The notes: generated by a model from the letters alone, not told the origin. A stretch of DNA of 64,000 nt from Sesamum alatum (GCA_034509735.1 JACGWO010000003.1:3534001-3598000), one strand, 5' to 3'; positions 20,828 through 34,875 are shown, counted from the stretch's first letter. Program-made: numbers and translations.

Positions 20828-23007
20828 TGTTGGAATAGGTGACCAGAAAGCCAATAGGTTTGGCGATTTGTAACCTATTATACAACTCGATGTAAATGTA
20901 ATATTATTATGTGATGAATAAAATGAGTATTCGTCACTTTTGATGCTTACTTTGTTGCGCTTATTTCACATTTGTTAAAACGGTGTTTTACTTATATCGC
21001 AACAAAGGCCACAAACCACGATTAACAACTCGTGCAGTTAGGCCACGCATTGGATGGTGGTCATGAAACCAACTGATTTAGAGTTGGGTCTGAAACGTTG
21101 CAAGTCGAGGACCTCGAGACAGGGCCATCGAGAGTCCTATTGAGACTTGCGCCAAGAGTCGTGTTCATTAGATGAGTGCCGTGTTTCATCAGCGACAGGC
21201 GTGGGATGCCTACACGATCTTGATGGGTTGGTCGACTGGGATCGAGCCGACTGGACTGACTCGCGGGGATTTTCATATGGAAGCCTTGGAGACTTGGTCG
21301 GTATGATTGGATTTCCCCGGTTCCGATAGTATGGGAGTAGTCCTCAGACTTGAGGGATCATGGCAGTCGTGTGCACAGGACGGCTGTATCTTGGATCTGG
21401 CGAGAGGTGATCATTCTGTAAGATGATTATCATAAGCCTTGTCCAGTGCGGTCGAAATGTGTAGCGAGGACGGTGGATTCCAAGAAGAGGATCCGTCCCC
21501 TGTCAGTATGTGACAGAGGTATCTCCTATGCACTCAGACATACGTTCATGCTGTTTAAAGTTGTGGCCACAGTGGTTGGTCGAACAGGGAATGGTTTCCT
21601 GTGTCGACGCAATGAAGCATGCGTAGTCTCGAGTATTAAGCATAGATGCCTAGTCAAGGATGGGAACCGACGCCCAATTTCATACCATAGACTAAGGTCC
21701 GGAGACGGTAGACGGAAGGATCATACCCGTACGGAATCGGTGCCTAAATGTTCACGCCAATTCACCTAGTCTCTAGTGCCATGGACCGTTGCTAGACGGC
21801 CACCCATGGTAACGGGCCCTTGTGGGACACGGGCCCAAGTCTAGCTGAGGGTGAACCTAAAAAGTCACACACAAATCACCGAGGAGGTTGAGAGATTGAC
21901 TTGGAGTCAATCTCGAAGGATAAATAAGTAATTTGATTACTTACGGGATAGTCCATTGGATGGACGGTCCGATATTGTATCGGGCTCTCGTTTGATCGGT
22001 AAATTGGATTTTCGATTAAATATGGAAAGTTGAGATGTTGGATCTTTTAATTGGATTAAAAGATCAACGGGAATAATTTAAGTAGGACATTAAATTGGAG
22101 TTAATGTTTGGTTCATCGCAATTGGATTACGATAAAACCCGATCCGTTAAATTTTGACCCGAGAAGAGAGATAATTCCTATTTTTGAATAGGAAGAAGTT
22201 GGAATTCTTCCCATAATTAAGCATGGCCGAAATGCTCCCTTGGAGGAAGCTAAAATCAGCCATGTTTCAATCAAGCCCTTCCATTTTGGTATGATTTGAT
22301 CATACCATAAAATTTGGTAGGCTTGATTGAAGAATTATTGGTGATTGATTGGGATGTATCTAGACATCCTTGGATGAACCTAGACACATTCCAATAATCA
22401 CATTAATTATGTATATATAGGAGTATATATACAACACCTTGCATATGTGAATCATAATTCATTTTTTCAAGGAAAAAGAAGTAGCAAAAATTCGGCCCTC
22501 TCCTCTCCCTCTAACTCTAGGCCATTCCTCCCCATTTTCTACTTGTGTTCTTCACTTGATTTTGAATCAAAAGGAAGAACAAAGTAGGCATAGGAGAACA
22601 CTAATTAATAGTGTCCTTCTCTTAAGCCGATTCCTTCATAAACTCGTTTTCCTCTAGCAAGGAGAACGTGAGTTTCTTCCGGTGTGGTGTGGATCACCTT
22701 TGGAGAATCCATACTTTTGGATTTGTGGTATTCTGGTGAAGGAACAACGCAAGTACCCGAGCACACGAGAAATCTACAAGGTAATGGTTTATTACGCTTT
22801 AGTAGATTCTTTGTTATTTTCATCTATGCCCTATGTGTTAAGTGTATGGTTTTAAACGTTAATACATCCTACATCGAACGCATGGTTGAGCACCCAAGGG
22901 TACACCCCTTGGAATTTCGCTCTATATGCGATTAATTTTAAATTACGTATTGTATTTACGCTTTCTCGCTTCCGCTCGCGCTCCCGGGCGGATCTGCTTG
23001 TCCTTCA
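20828..23007 (+). repeat. 5' LTR of element 3 (family C)
   Basis: The repeat runs from TGTTGGAATAGG to CCTTCA, 2180 bp. TATA-like runs lie at 22411-22431. The 31-bp block is 21779-21809, the donor-like AAG|GTAATG is at 22781, and the terminal hairpin is CCAAGGG with CCCTTGG (22894-22912). Confidence 0.93.
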
Positions 23008-23440
23008 AGTGGTATCACAGCCCGGTTCGATGTAAGGAGCACAGATCTATGTGTTGCGCATGATCTATTTGCTTTAATGGTTTTAATGGCATATTAGATT
23101 ACATAAGTATATGAATAATATGATGATTCAATTGTTTGAATTTGATGGAATTTTGGCATGCTTATTTTATTAGATTGGATGTAAAACTGCATGCTCATTT
23201 TTAGATTATTATTACTGTTTTATATGCTGAAAATGATGTTGAAAAACATGAAAAAAAAAAAATTGGACAGCAGCGGTAGCGGTTGGCTTCCGCCCCTGTT
23301 AGTCGGTCACTGCCTGGCAGGCGCGCTGCCGGTTGGCCTGGCCGACGTGCCTGCCAGCGTGCATGCTGGCAGGGGCGGCCACGCATACCGCGGCCGCACG
23401 CAGGCGGGTGCCTGCATGCGCGTTGTGCGCAAGTAGCCGC
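23008..23440 (+). other. Leader of element 3, first part with GC island
   Basis: It starts with the primer site and reaches a GC-rich island (about 23268-23440). It is cut by the solo LTR; the island continues at 25680. No gene is called: open frames on both strands follow base composition. Confidence 0.75.
23010..23021 (+). other. Primer binding site, element 3 (one mismatch)
   Basis: TGGTATCACAGC lies just after the LTR. One base differs from TGGTATCAGAGC. Confidence 0.83.
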
Positions 23441-25679
23441 TGTTAGAATAGGTGACCAGAAACCCAATAGGTTTGGCGATTTGTAACCTATTATACAACT
23501 CGATGTAAATGTAATATTATTATGTGATGAATAAAATGAGTATTTATCACTTATGGTGTTTACTTTGTTGCGCTCATTTCACATTTGTTAAAACAGTGTT
23601 TAACTTATATCGCAGAAAAGCCCACAAACCATGGATAACAACTCGTGCAGTTGGGCCACGCATTGGATGGTGGTCATGAAACCAACTGATTATGAGTTGG
23701 GTCTGAAACGTTCCAAGTCGAGGACCTCGAGACAGGGCATCGAGAGTCCTATTGAGACTTGCGTCACGAGTTGTGTTCATTGGATGAGTGTCGTGTTTCA
23801 TCGGCGACAGGCGTGGGAGGCCTACACGATCTTGATTGGTGTTGGTCGACTGGGGTCGAGCCGACTGGACTGACTCGCGGGGATCATCATATGGAAGCCT
23901 TGGAGGCTTGGTCGGTATGATTGGTTTTTCCCGGTTCCGATTGTACGGGAGTAATCCTCAGACTCGAGGGATCATGGCAGTCGCGTGCACATGACGACTG
24001 TATCTTGGATCTGGTGAGAAGTAATCATTTTGTAAGATGATTATCATAAGCCTTGTCCAGTGCAGTGGAAATGTGTAGCGAGGACGGTGGATTCCAAGAA
24101 GAGGATCCGTCCCCTATCAGTATGTGACAGAGGTATCTCCTATGCACTCGGAGACAGGTTCATGCTGTTTAAAGCTGTGGCCACAGTGGTTGGTCGAACA
24201 GGGAATGGTTTCCTGTGTCGACGCAATGAAACATACGTGGTCTCGAGTATTAAGCATAGATGTCTAGTCAAGGATGGGAATCGACGCCCAATTTCATACC
24301 CCAGACTAAGGCCATGAGACGGTAGACGGAAGGATCGTACCCGTACGCAATCGGCGCCTAAATGTTCACGCCAATTCACCTAGTCTCTAGTGCCATGGAC
24401 CGTTGCTAGACGGCCACCCATGGTAACGGGCCCTTGTGGGACACGGGCCCAAGTCTAGCTTAGGGTGAACCTAAAGGGTCACACACAAATCACCGAGGAG
24501 GTTGAGAGATTGACTTGGAGTCGATCTGGAAGGATAAATAAGTAATTGGATTACTTAAGGGAAAGTCCATGGGATGGACGGGCCGATATTGTATTGGGCC
24601 TTCATTGAATCGGTAAATTGGATTTTCGATTACATATGGAAAGTTGAGATGTTGAGACATTGGATCTTTTAATTGGATTAAAAGATCAACGGGAATAATT
24701 TAAATGGACATTGAATTGTATTTAACATTGTGTTCGTCGTAATTGGATTACGATAAAACCCAGTCCGTTAAATTTTACCCGAGAGGAGAAATAATTCTTA
24801 TTTTTGAATAGGAAGAAGTTGGACTTCTTCCCTTAATTAAACATGCCGAGATGCTCCCTTGGAGGAAGCAAAATCAGCCATGTTTCATGCTAGGTGGTAT
24901 GTTGACTTTTCTCTTTTGGAAAGAGACAAATCAACTCCAATCAAGCTCTTCCCTTTTGGTATGATTTGATCATACCATAAATTTTGGTAGGCTTGATTGA
25001 AAAATTGATGGTGATTGATTGGAATGAATCTAGACATCCTTGGATGAACCTAGACACATTCCAATAATCACATTAATTATGTATATATATTAGAATATAC
25101 AACACCAAGCATAAGTGATCCATTATTCATCTTTTTCTAGGAAAAAGAAAAAGAGAAAATTGGATCTCCTCTCCCTCTCTAACTCTCAGTTTTCTCCTCC
25201 CCCTTTTTACTTGTGTTCTTCACTTGGTTTTCAATCAAGAGGAAGAACAAAGTAGGTTTAAGAGAACACTAATTCATAGTGTTCTTCTCTTAAATCGATT
25301 CCTTCATTAAACCCATTTTCTTCTAGCAAGGAGAACATGCGTTTCTTCCGGTGTGGTGTGGATCACCTTTGGAGAATCCATACATTTGGATTTCATGAGC
25401 ATTCCGGAGAAGGAACAACGCAAGTAGCCGGGAGCACACGCTAAACAATCAAAGGTAACGGTTTTATTACGCTTTGATTGATTTAATATATATATATATA
25501 TATGCCCTATGTGTTGAATATACGTTTATAATATTACACATCCTACATCGAACGCCAAGTTGAGCACCCAAGGGTACACCCCTTGGGATTCGTTTAATTT
25601 AAATTAGATTTAAATTTACTTACCATTTCTCGCTTTCTCGCTTCCGCTCGCGCTCTTGGGCGGATCCGCTTGTCCTTCA
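23441..25679 (+). repeat. Solo LTR of family C nested in the leader of element 3
   Basis: This is a complete 2239-bp LTR (TGTTAGAATAGG to CCTTCA) flanked by the 5-bp duplication GCCGC (23436-23440 and 25680-25684). No primer site follows it; the GC-rich leader of element 3 simply continues. It is therefore a solo LTR from a later insertion of the same family that lost its interior by LTR recombination, not a shared LTR of a tandem pair. It has a donor-like GT at 25455 and the hairpin at 25568-25586. Confidence 0.9.
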
Positions 25680-27038
25680 GCCGCTGCCGGCCGAGGCCAG
25701 CGCGGCATGGGGCGCGCGCATAAGCCTGTGCGCTGCCCTGTGCACGTGGCTGGCCGACAGGCACAACAGCTGGGCCATTGTGTGTCGTTTTTCGATATTT
25801 TCTTTAAAATTTGATTTTCTGTATTTTCTACACATTATTCTGAAAAATGTATTAATTTTGCACATTTGATTTTGGAATAATTGGATTATTCCTTAGATCA
25901 AATTTGCTTAATTAATTTGGGATTAATACATGCATTGGATGCATTATTTGTAATGTCCATTAAATTTGAAATTTGAATTTTGCATATTGTTTATATATGT
26001 ATGCTTTTGCGATGTTGGACATCACTTGGATATTTGGAATATCCATTGGATTAATGCACGATTATTTGGAATAATTGTGTTATGTGCGTTGATGGAATCA
26101 ACATGGGATGATCACAAGAGCCCTTGACCTTGTGTATGGATGAATGTATGATCATTTAATTTCTGTTAGGTAGGGCCTGCGTGCCACTTGTTTTTGGGAC
26201 TATCATCTCCCGTATTTTCAGCCTCATGATGTTAAGGCTTGTTATTATTATTACCAATGTATTACTTTCAATCGTAATGAGAGTAGATAGGATTGGTGAG
26301 GTTTTAATTTTAACAAGCATATAGAGTCGGAGACCCCAAGGAGGAGCATCAAGGCGTGAAACTAGAGCATTACAAGGCCCATTGAAATGACAAGTGGGTA
26401 TAATATTATTGTAATAATTTAGGACCACCCTAGACAAACCATAGACTCATTGCGGGCTATGTTTTCTGCATGCGGCGTATTTATTTTATCGCTTTAAATA
26501 TTGGATATTTATGCATGCTAAAACACCATAATGTGATGAGGTCTCGGTCGTACACAAACTCTCATTTGGTTGAACCAAATTAAATATTAGGCCCAGATTG
26601 GACTTGGATCAAAATGGTATTTTGATCTATCCAAGCTTTCCATCCACAGCAATGTGGTGAGGAAGCTACTACTACCCAAGCGTGGTCTCACGAGTCGTGG
26701 AACACTTGGAATAGAGGAAAGCTGCACCATTGTTGTGAACAAAAAGATTGCGCTCGTTGTTTACCTGTCTCACGAGTATTGGGGGGCGATAGTTTGAGGA
26801 ATGATTTGGTTGATGGATCGGGCCCAACACTGAGTTACATGGTTCGCTTGGAGTCCTCGGAACCATGCGAATAGGTGAGGCAAAATATCATGGGAATCTC
26901 ATTGGATGAGAATGATATTTGATATCTCCCTCGAGGTCTTCTTCATGTGAATCATAAAAGCGGGGCATGGAGATTACGCTCGTGGATCCCGAGCCATTAG
27001 AAAATGATTTCCCGAAACTTCGCTTGAGAGTGGCGAAC
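25680..27038 (+). other. Leader of element 3, second part
   Basis: The GC island ends near 25760. AT-rich leader follows with the family-shared blocks, including GGTCTCACGAGTCGTGG (motif 26687-26700) and a decayed second motif (26770-26783). It stops at the gypsy insertion; 27034-27038 is the CGAAC duplication. No gene seen. Confidence 0.75.
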
Positions 27039-29456
27039 AGTGACGACCCCGAAATTTTTATATAGAATTATGAATTACTAGCACAAGAAAGTGGATATAT
27101 GTTGTGTTGATTTATATAATAATTGTAGCTAAAGAGATGATTTAAAAGAAGAAATAAATTGTTATAGATGTATGAATATTTGTATAATATGAATGTTGGA
27201 ATCAAAATCTATACTTGTAAAGATGAGGGGGAAATAAATAAAGTCTTAATACCACATATGAAATAGTAGCATTTTATAATATATACATGTATATCTATAG
27301 ATTACTACACTTCAAGACAAAAATAAAAGTAACATTATCCACATGTCTTTAATATAATATTTATATATATATACACCTACATAGACCTACTTATGTGTAC
27401 ACCTACATATCTAGACACATAACTAGACTCATATATATATATACATATATATAGATAAACATTAGTTGAGAAGCATATAGAAGGATATAGGGAAAACCAT
27501 CAGCTATAGCCTTATAGAAGAGAGTAGAAGAGAGCAAAAGACAAAAGAGAGAAGAGGGAGGCGGTGGAAAGAAAAGAGGAAGAGAAAGAGAGAAGAAGAA
27601 GAAAGAAGAAGAGGAAAGAATTTTTGGTTTCTCCATTTTCAACAATCTTAGGAAGTTACACCACTGATTTGGTAAGTATTTTCATCTCTAATTTTCTGAA
27701 TTTCGAGTTTGAGCTAAGATGAAGGCTGAAATCCAAGAAAGGAATGAGTTAAGTTAACATGCATGGTAACAGAGTAAAAATCTGCTGGAACAGTCACGGT
27801 TTTTGGGGCAAATCTTGAGTTTTATCGGTCCCATATTGGGGATCTTGGTGTCTGTGAAAACTTTCGGATGTCCTCTATAACTTTCTAGTTTTTGGCAGAA
27901 GCTAAATCCATCGTTTTAATTGGTAAAAATAGGGAGACATTCTGTTGCCCTGATTCTGCGGGAAATCAGACAAGGTGTACTAAAAAGCTTATAACTTGAG
28001 ATATAAAGGTTGAAATTGTGTTTTTCTTATTTATAATGAAACTAGACATATATTATGTCATATTGTGAGAATATCAGGACTTTTGGACGGTTGTGTGAAT
28101 TTTGATAAAATTTTGAAGTAGTATAACCGAATCTGTGACAGTACAGAACAGGTTGTATTAAAACTTGAATAACTCATTATATACTGATCCAATTCGTATG
28201 ATTCTTGTTGGATATGAAACTAGAGACAAAGAGGAATAACTGTAGTAAAATTCATACTGAAATCATCTATACTTTGGTCTGCAGAAAATAATTAGCGATG
28301 CCTATATATGTTTCTTTCTCTCTTGATATTGCTCTTATGTAACTGATTGATTAGTACGATCTATATGTGTGTTGTTGTATTCATATTACTCTGTTGTATG
28401 AAGTATATGATTCATGAGTTGTGGAAGCAAGAAGAGAAAGTATATTATGCATGAACCATGAGTTACATGACATTGTGGCTATATACTTTTGATTGAAGAT
28501 ATGTGTTGATATGTTGTCTTACTTGACTAGTTGCTCACAAGAGAAGTGATATGTGCAAATGAGGGAGTTAAGGTAACTAGATAGATTTTGTATGTAAAAC
28601 CCCTTTTATTGGTCTCGGTGGCTCTTCGTGGAAAAAAATTAACGGCCTCGATGACTCTTCGTGGATAAATTGACCTTTATGGCTCTTCGTGGATATATTG
28701 GCCTCGGTGCTCTTCGTGGATATATTGGTCTCGGTGGCTCTTCGTGGAAAAAAAATAAATGGCCCCAATAATTCAATGGCACCAGCGGCTCCTCGTGGCT
28801 TACAAAGGGGAAATTCACTTAATTATAATATGATGAATAGTGAGACGAGTTGGGTGGAGAAAGACACTATATCACAATCTTGTGAGTATACTAGGAAAGG
28901 AAGAATTTGATTGTTTGTCTTGTTGTGAGATGATTACGTTGTTAATAAATGAGATGTGTTGGAATGTAAATTGACGACTTTATTATTACTTGTTCATTTT
29001 CTATTTTTGTTGAACTGGATTCATTATGCATGTATAAGCAGTGCCGGTTATTTACTTATTGAGTCGCAGGCTCACTCCTCTGCAACATTTTTCAGGCATA
29101 GATTTTGGTCGTGTCCACTCTCGAGGAATAAGTCTACGTTGTGCTTGCAAAGTCAGGTCGGGCTAGTGTGCAGTGTTCTCCTCACAAGTCAATAAGATAG
29201 AAGTCATAGATTTTGAGACTATTAGCAATATACTAAAAGTGAAGATGGCTTGTGCGCATGTTATAAATAGTCTATACTACCATATGTGAAAGAGACATGT
29301 ATAAGTGTTGTAGATGAGAACCTAATTTTGCTAATTATGTTGATAGAGTATGTTATATAACCAACTATGAATTGGTTCATGAGATTTATAAAAGTAATAT
29401 TGTTAATGTATAACCGTGGAATTGCAGAAAATCGTATTATTGTTCGGGGTGTGACA
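27039..29456 (+). repeat. 5' LTR of the gypsy element
   Basis: 2418 bp, beginning AGTGACGACCCCGAAATT and ending GGGGTGTGACA. It has a purine-rich AGAAGAAG tract (about 27520-27620) and the GGCTCTTCGTGG repeat array. It is about 325 bp shorter than the 3' LTR. Confidence 0.93.
28611..28798 (+). repeat. Short tandem array GGCTCTTCGTGG in the gypsy 5' LTR
   Basis: About six to seven imperfect units of 25-30 bp, each centred on CTCTTCGTGG and usually followed by an A/T-rich spacer and a GGCCTCGGT-like word. The same array is in the 3' LTR. The unequal, diverged units do not fit a CRISPR. Confidence 0.85.
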
Positions 29457-29461
29457 TTTAG

Positions 29462-29473
29462 TAGTATCAGAGC
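29462..29473 (+). other. Primer binding site of the gypsy element
   Basis: The sequence TAGTATCAGAGC lies a few bases after the LTR. It resembles the initiator-Met-tRNA site with one changed base. Confidence 0.7.
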
Positions 29474-29559
29474 AGGGATTAGATTCCTTGGGATGATTGT
29501 GAAGAGTTATATTAGTGAATAGATAGAACTTATATCATGAGTTTGGTTACATGTGTTTA

Positions 29560-32500
29560 TAGGATGGAAGAGTCAGGTGAACACGCTGCTGGCCCAAACG
29601 AGTCTTTAGAGTCTGCACATGAGAATATAGAATTATTGCATTATATAGGTGTACCTATGCCTATTGGGGTTTGATTTGTTAATATAGCAGTAAGATTTTG
29701 TCCAGCAGTAGTGAATAGTGTTACACTACAAGCGGATTTTGTCGTGATGAAATTTAGAGAGTTAAATGTTATTTCGTGAATGCATTTGGTTATTTCATTG
29801 TTATGCTATTGTGTTGATCGTCAAACAAAGAAAGTGTTGTAGAACTCAAAATTAAGTCGGTGATGGTAGGAGATAAAAAAAAAAAAAAAAACGAATCATA
29901 CATAATTGTTTAATAGGTACTGTGATTGCCTTTGATTTAGTTAAAGAAGGATGTAAGTTATATTTAGCTATCATACATGATATTACGATTGTAAGAGTCG
30001 GTATATTAGATGTTAAGGCATCAAGAGAATTCCCGGATATTTTTTCTGAAGAATAAACCGGGTTACCACCTCATCGAGAAGTAGATTTTGAAATAGAAAC
30101 TATTCCTGGGGCAATACCTATTTAATTGCACCATATAGAATGGCTCTATTATAACTGAAAGAACTAAAGAAACAGCTAGAAGAATTGTTAGATAAGGGGT
30201 TTATACGACTAAGTATCTCGCCTTGGGGAGCACTAGTGTTGTTTTAAAGAAGAAAGATGGCAGTATGCGACTATGTGTTGGTTATAGGCTATTGAAACGA
30301 ATTACAATCAAGAATAAATATCTATTATCAAGAATAGATGATTACTATACTATTAAAAAGGAGCCACAGTCTCTTCAAATATCAACATGAGGTTTGCTTA
30401 TTGGCAATTGAGGATAGGCCACATTCATGGTTTTGACGAATCGAATATTTGAACAGTACTTAAGTCGTTTTATGATAGTCTTTATTGATGGTGTCTTATT
30501 GTATTCGAGGAGTAGATAGGAGCATGAAGAACATCTAAAAATAGTGTTGCAGATCTTGGAGAAGAAGAGTTGTACGCTAAGCTAAGTAAGTATGATATTT
30601 GGGTGAATCAGTTAATTTTCCTAGGACTTATGATATTTGGAGATAGTGTTATGTCTGATCCTGTAGATAAAGGCTATTACAGAATTAGACGTATTAAAGA
30701 ATACAACTGAAGTTTGGAGTTTCTTAGGGTAGTGGGTATAATAAGAGATTTGTTAGGGATTCTCTATAATTGCTGATCCTTGGACAAAGTTATTAAGGAA
30801 GGTAGATAGTTTTTCACTAAATTGAGCCATGTCAAGAAACCTATGATAAGTTAAGGAAAATATTTATCATCAACTTCAATTTTACTTTTAACATCTGGTA
30901 GTGGTGGATACATGGTGTATATAGATGCTTCAAAATAAGGTTTAGGATGTATGTTAATGAAAAATAGAAAGGTAATAGCTTATAAATCTTGTCGTTAAGG
31001 ACCTAAGAGTTGAATCATACCACGCATGATATGGAGTTAGCAACAATGACAAGTGCATTTGAGATTTGGAGGCACTATTGGCTGTAAGAGTTTGAGGTAT
31101 GTTATGATACAAAAAGAATTGAACTTGAGACAAAACAAATGAATAATTGTTAAAGATTTGTGGTTATACTATCGGTTATCATCATTGAAAGATGAATGTA
31201 GAAGCGGACGCCTTGAGTAAGAAGACTTCAATCATCTTAGCTAATTTGGGAAGTCATAATTTGATAGTGTTATTAGGAATGAGAACAATAAATGTGAAGT
31301 AAGAGGTTGATCACGTAGCTGATTTGTTAGCAACTTTACAATTTAAGGCTGCTACTATCTTGGTTGTATTAGGATAAGATCTTGGACCTAAGATGTAAGT
31401 TAACTACTAAATGAGAGTACAGGTTCCAAAGTCTATGTTATTTTGGGATTTATTCAATGTTGGAACGTGATGAACTGTTGGGTGACCGTACACGAATTAC
31501 TAGAATCGGAGTATTAAGCCGAGAAATTGTATCACTTATCTTGCTTTGGTAGTTTTCTTAGGTTGTGACAATATTAAAAGTTTAGGCCGGATATTGGTTC
31601 TCAATTTGATAAGGAGTCCTTGGAGACATACTATATTTGATCTGTGACAAGGGATGTAAAACATGTTGTATTGATTGTTTGACAAAGTTAAGATATTAAT
31701 GACTAGCAATAGTGATTTGAAGTTGTAATTGGTGTCGTGGGATTTACTGGTTACGGATTGAATGTTACGTAAGAAATATTACTAGGATGCCTTAAGAGAT
31801 GACTTAAACTTATGCAGTATATATTAGATACATGGATGGCATTGTTGGTGCTGAATAAATTATATAATGCCAAAATAGACGAGAGATATCTGGGTTTATG
31901 GATGAGAATTTTTGGCAAATTATATTGATGAGATTTAAGGAAAATAAATATTGACGTTAGTGCTAACTAATAGAGTCGTAGTTCGTGGATAAGTTTTGGG
32001 GTATGAGAGAGGAAATGATGAAGTTGGTTTGGTTGCATATAACATTATTATCATACACTTGGTCTAGATTACTATACCTGGATAATATGTCATACTTGTT
32101 GCTTTGATGTGTTGCGAGAAATATCTCGAAGCGTGATAGTTGGTGGAAATGCCTTATTGGCTGAATTATTATGGTCTTGTTGGGACTTTTCTTATTAAGG
32201 ATGTTAGAGAAATAAACCAGGATAAGATGCCAAATTTTTAATAAAGACTGATGCATTGATATCGAATGAGAGGCGAGTTTGTGATACTTGATGTGGTTAT
32301 GCAGGGAAAGCTACAACACACCATTTGGGATGCATCATTGTACTGTAAAAATGCATTAGAATTTAGGATCATACTATTGGTGATAGATGATGAGAAATGA
32401 TGTAGCATAGTTATGTTTAAATGCTTAACTTATCGACAAGTGGGTGTAGAATATCAAGTACTAAGAGGTAGGCTTCGACCTTTATCTAGAGTCGAATGGA

Positions 32501-32968
32501 AATTGGATAAGATCATTATAGAATTTATTGTTGGGTTGCCGTACATCTAGAGAACGTGATGTTATTCCGGAAGTGTGGATAGACAGACTAAATCAGCTCA
32601 TTTCTTGCCTATACAATAAGGTGATTCTATGGATAAATTAGCCGAGTTATGTGTTTTTAGGAATTTTAAAATTATACAATGTAGCCATTTCAATGCTACG
32701 ACGATACCACTATGATCCTAGTCATATTTTGTGTGAACCGAAGATATAAATCTCAGAAAACCTGACGTGCGTAGAAGAGCCAGTAGAGATTATGGATTAG
32801 ACGATAAAGAAATTGAGGAATACAGAGATATCAATGACAATAATAAATTAGAGTCATCACTATTCAAAAGAAGTCACTTGGAAAGTTGAGGAAAATATGA
32901 AGGAGGAGTAGCCCTATTTGATCCCTTGAACGGGTGAGACAGACAAATTTCGAGGACGAAATTTTATT
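29560..32968 (+). pseudogene. Ty3/gypsy gag-pol remnant
   Basis: No long frame survives. Recognisable pieces in order are a short Gag-like start (MEDSGEHAAGPNESLESAHE, about 29562); the RT entry APYRMALL and [16 protein letters not shown] near 30130-30220; the RT active-site region FIDGVLLYS (30481-30507), where the family normally has FIDD; RNase H-like pieces near 30960-31080; and an integrase segment, DRQTKSAHFLP, near 32580. The interior is only about 3.5 kb, short for an autonomous gypsy element, so segments were deleted. The catalytic Asp change, stops and deletions make it inactive. The lineage is not assigned. Confidence 0.85.
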
Positions 32969-32981
32969 AGGAGGGGAGAAT
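32969..32981 (+). other. Polypurine tract of the gypsy element
   Basis: AGGAGGGGAGAAT lies immediately before the 3' LTR and after a CGAGGACGAAATTT segment typical of gypsy pol 3' ends. Confidence 0.85.
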
Positions 32982-34430
32982 TGTGACGCCCCCGAAATTT
33001 TTATATAGAATTATGAATTACTAGCACAAGAAAGTGGATATATGTTGTTGTTGATTTATATAATAATTGTGGCTAAAGAGATGATTTAAAAGAAGAAATA
33101 AATTGTTATAGACGTATGAATATTTGTATAATATGAATGTGGGAATGAAAATCTTATACTTGTAAAGATGAGGGGGAAATAAATAAAGTCGTAATACCAC
33201 ATATGAAATAGTAGCATTTTATAATATATACATGTATATCTATAGATTACTACACTTCAAGACAAAAATAAAAGTAACCTTATCAACATGTCTTTAATAT
33301 AATATTTATATATATATACACCTACATAGGCCTACTTATGTGTACACCTACATATCTAGACACATAACTAGACTCATATATATATATACATATATATAGA
33401 TAAACATTAGTTGAGAAGCATATAGAAGGATATAGGGAAAACCATCAGCTATAGCCTTGTAGAAGAGAGTAGAAGAGAGCAAAAGACAAAAGAGAGAAGA
33501 GGGAGGCGGTGGAAAGAAAAGAGGAAGAGAAAGAGAGAAGAAGAAGAAAGAAGAAGAGGAAAGAATTTGTGGTTTCTCCATTTTCAGCAATCTTAGGAAG
33601 TTACACCACTGATTTGGTAAGTATTTTCATCTCTAATGTTCTGAATTTCAAGTTTGAGCTAAGATGAAGGCTGAAATCCAAGAAAGGAATGAGTTAAGTT
33701 AACATGCATGGTAACAGAGTAAAAATCTGCCGGAACAGTCACGGTTTTGGGGGCAAATCGTGAGTTTTATCGGTCCAAAATTGGGGATCGTGGTGACCAT
33801 GAAAACTTTAGGATGTCCTCTATAACTTTCTAGTTTTTGGCAGAAGCTAAATCCATCGTATTAATTGGTAAAAATAGGGAGACATTCTGTTGCCCTGATT
33901 CTGTGGGAAATCAGACAAGGTGTACTAAAAAGCTTATAACTTGAGATATAAAGATTGAAATTGTGTTTTTCTTATTTATAATGAAACTAGACATATATTA
34001 TGTCATATTGTGAGAACATCAGGACTTTTGAACTGTTGTGTGAATTTTGATAGAATTTTGAAGTAGTATAACCGAATCTGTGACAGTACAGAACAGGTTG
34101 TATTAAAACTTGAATAACTCATTATATACTGATCCAATTCGTATGATTCTTGTTGGATATGAAACTAGAGACAAAGAGGAATAACCGTAGTAAAATTCAT
34201 ACTGAAATAATCTATACTTTGGTCGGTAGAAAACTTGTAACATAGGACAGAAGTGCTGTCAATTCTGTTTAGAAGAGATTGATTAATAAGGACATAAGTA
34301 TTCATCTTTTGATTTCCATTGTTGAATCTGTTTATATTAAATAAAGATATTGGGAATATTGTTAGGAGCCGGATCCATTGGGAAAAATCCAGACCACGAA
34401 CTAAGACCATCGGCGATCGGTACATTTAGT

Positions 34431-34604
34431 AAGTAAATAATTAGTGACGCCTATATATGTCCTTTTCCTCTTGATATTACTCTTATGTAAGTAAATAATT
34501 AGCTATGCCTATATATGTCCTTTTCCTATTGATATTACTCTTATGTAAGTAAGTAATTAGCGATGCCTATATATGTTTCTTTCTCTCTTGATATTACTCT
34601 TATA
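34431..34604 (+). repeat. 58-bp tandem repeat, three copies, in the gypsy 3' LTR
   Basis: Units start at 34431, 34489 and 34547, each beginning AAGTAA(A/G)TAATTAG. The 5' LTR has a single unit near 28286. Confidence 0.9.
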
Positions 34605-34875
34605 TAACTGATTGATTAGTACGATCTATATGTGTGTTGTTGTATTCATATTACTCTGTTGTATGAAGTATATGATTCATGAGTTGTGGAAGCAAGAAGA
34701 AGAAAGTATATTATGCATGAACCATGAGTTACATAACATTGTGGCTATATACTTGTGATTGAAGATATGTGTTGATATGTGGTCTTACTTGACTAGTTGC
34801 TCACAAGAGAAGTGATATGTGTAAATGAGGGAGTTAAGGAAACTGGATAGATTTTGTATGTGAAACCCCTTTTAT

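Noticed and set aside
20828..25679. Two family-C LTRs with a short interior, read as a small complete element or TRIM
   Set aside because: The second LTR has its own GCCGC duplication and no primer site, and the leader continues after it, so it is a nested solo LTR.
27403..27645. Minus-strand frame with Ser/Phe/Leu-rich peptide, repeated at 33348-33590
   Set aside because: It is the complement of the purine-rich AGAAGAAG tract of the gypsy LTR, with no family signal.
28611..28798. Short repeats resembling a CRISPR array
   Set aside because: Units are diverged, unequal in spacing and lie inside a plant gypsy LTR with a matching copy in the other LTR.
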